Source of the DNA: Epiperipatus broadwayi
Taxonomy: Eukaryota; Onychophora; Udeonychophora; Euonychophora; Peripatidae
Direction: 5' to 3'
Assembly: GCA_028023455.1 (NCBI GenBank)
Contig: JAQFVV010012418.1
Coordinates: 7,993,244 to 8,057,243 of the forward strand
DNA: 64,000 nucleotides
Position 1 is the first letter of the stretch; every line of letters starts with the position of its first letter. Positions 63,978-64,000 of the stretch are shown in pieces. The notes below the pieces were generated by a model. It searched no databases. It was given only the letters and a program-made list of their open reading frames with translations, and was not told the origin of the DNA. A program made the translations under genes and the position numbers.

Positions 63978-64000
63978 TTATAATATACCATCATTACAAC

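Noticed and set aside
1-64000. CRISPR arrays, bacterial operons, phage or integron features
   Set aside because: None seen; the spliced exons, SINEs and non-LTR elements show this is eukaryotic nuclear DNA.

Overview
The window looks like a piece of an A+T-rich animal (metazoan) nuclear genome, most likely an invertebrate. By eye it is about three quarters A+T and full of homopolymer runs. It has no bacterial-style gene packing, and its few coding exons are short, carry GT/AG splice sites and sit many kb apart. The rest is intron or intergenic DNA with at least four kinds of retroelement, a tRNA-derived SINE, and a foldback (long inverted repeat) transposon family. I cannot fix the phylum from this sequence.

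Host gene content is small and all on the minus strand. Four exon-like blocks have good splice signals: a first coding exon at 54918-54960 inside a CpG-rich patch, an internal exon at 23457-23632, a terminal exon at 11636-11710 followed by a poly(A) signal, and an internal exon at 7078-7248. The last is recognisable as the coiled-coil core of the LRRFIP (leucine-rich repeat flightless-interacting protein) family. The first three join in phase into a 97-residue protein that I do not recognise. The LRRFIP exon is phase 0 at both ends, so it could also follow the 23.5 kb exon (alternative 3' ends) or belong to an overlapping gene.

Layout: 1-3.6 kb is a minus-strand L1/Tx1-like non-LTR retrotransposon cut by the window edge. 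4.0-5.2 kb is a degraded plus-strand gag-like relic, and 5.3-5.95 kb a large imperfect palindrome. 6-33 kb is mostly intron with one SINE and several foldback elements. 33.1-35.8 kb is a 5'-truncated RTE/BovB-like retrotransposon with a (TGA)n tail. 38-42 kb holds further foldback copies and a SINE. 45.4-50.7 kb is a nested cluster: the two halves of one I/CR1-like element lie in opposite orientation on either side of an L1/Tx1-like element. 51.2 kb is a minisatellite. 54.8-55.9 kb holds two CpG-rich patches, one with the putative first exon. 58.57-58.89 kb is a 318-base stretch with no G. The right edge (63.36-63.98 kb) is a head-to-head array of a tRNA-derived SINE.

The most interesting items are the foldback family, three of whose copies are flanked by perfect 11-bp direct repeats; the split inverted I/CR1-like element; the phase-compatible exons of an unrecognised small gene spread over about 43 kb; and the SINE dimer with a perfect 45-bp hairpin. 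All family names come from motif recognition by eye; no database search was run.
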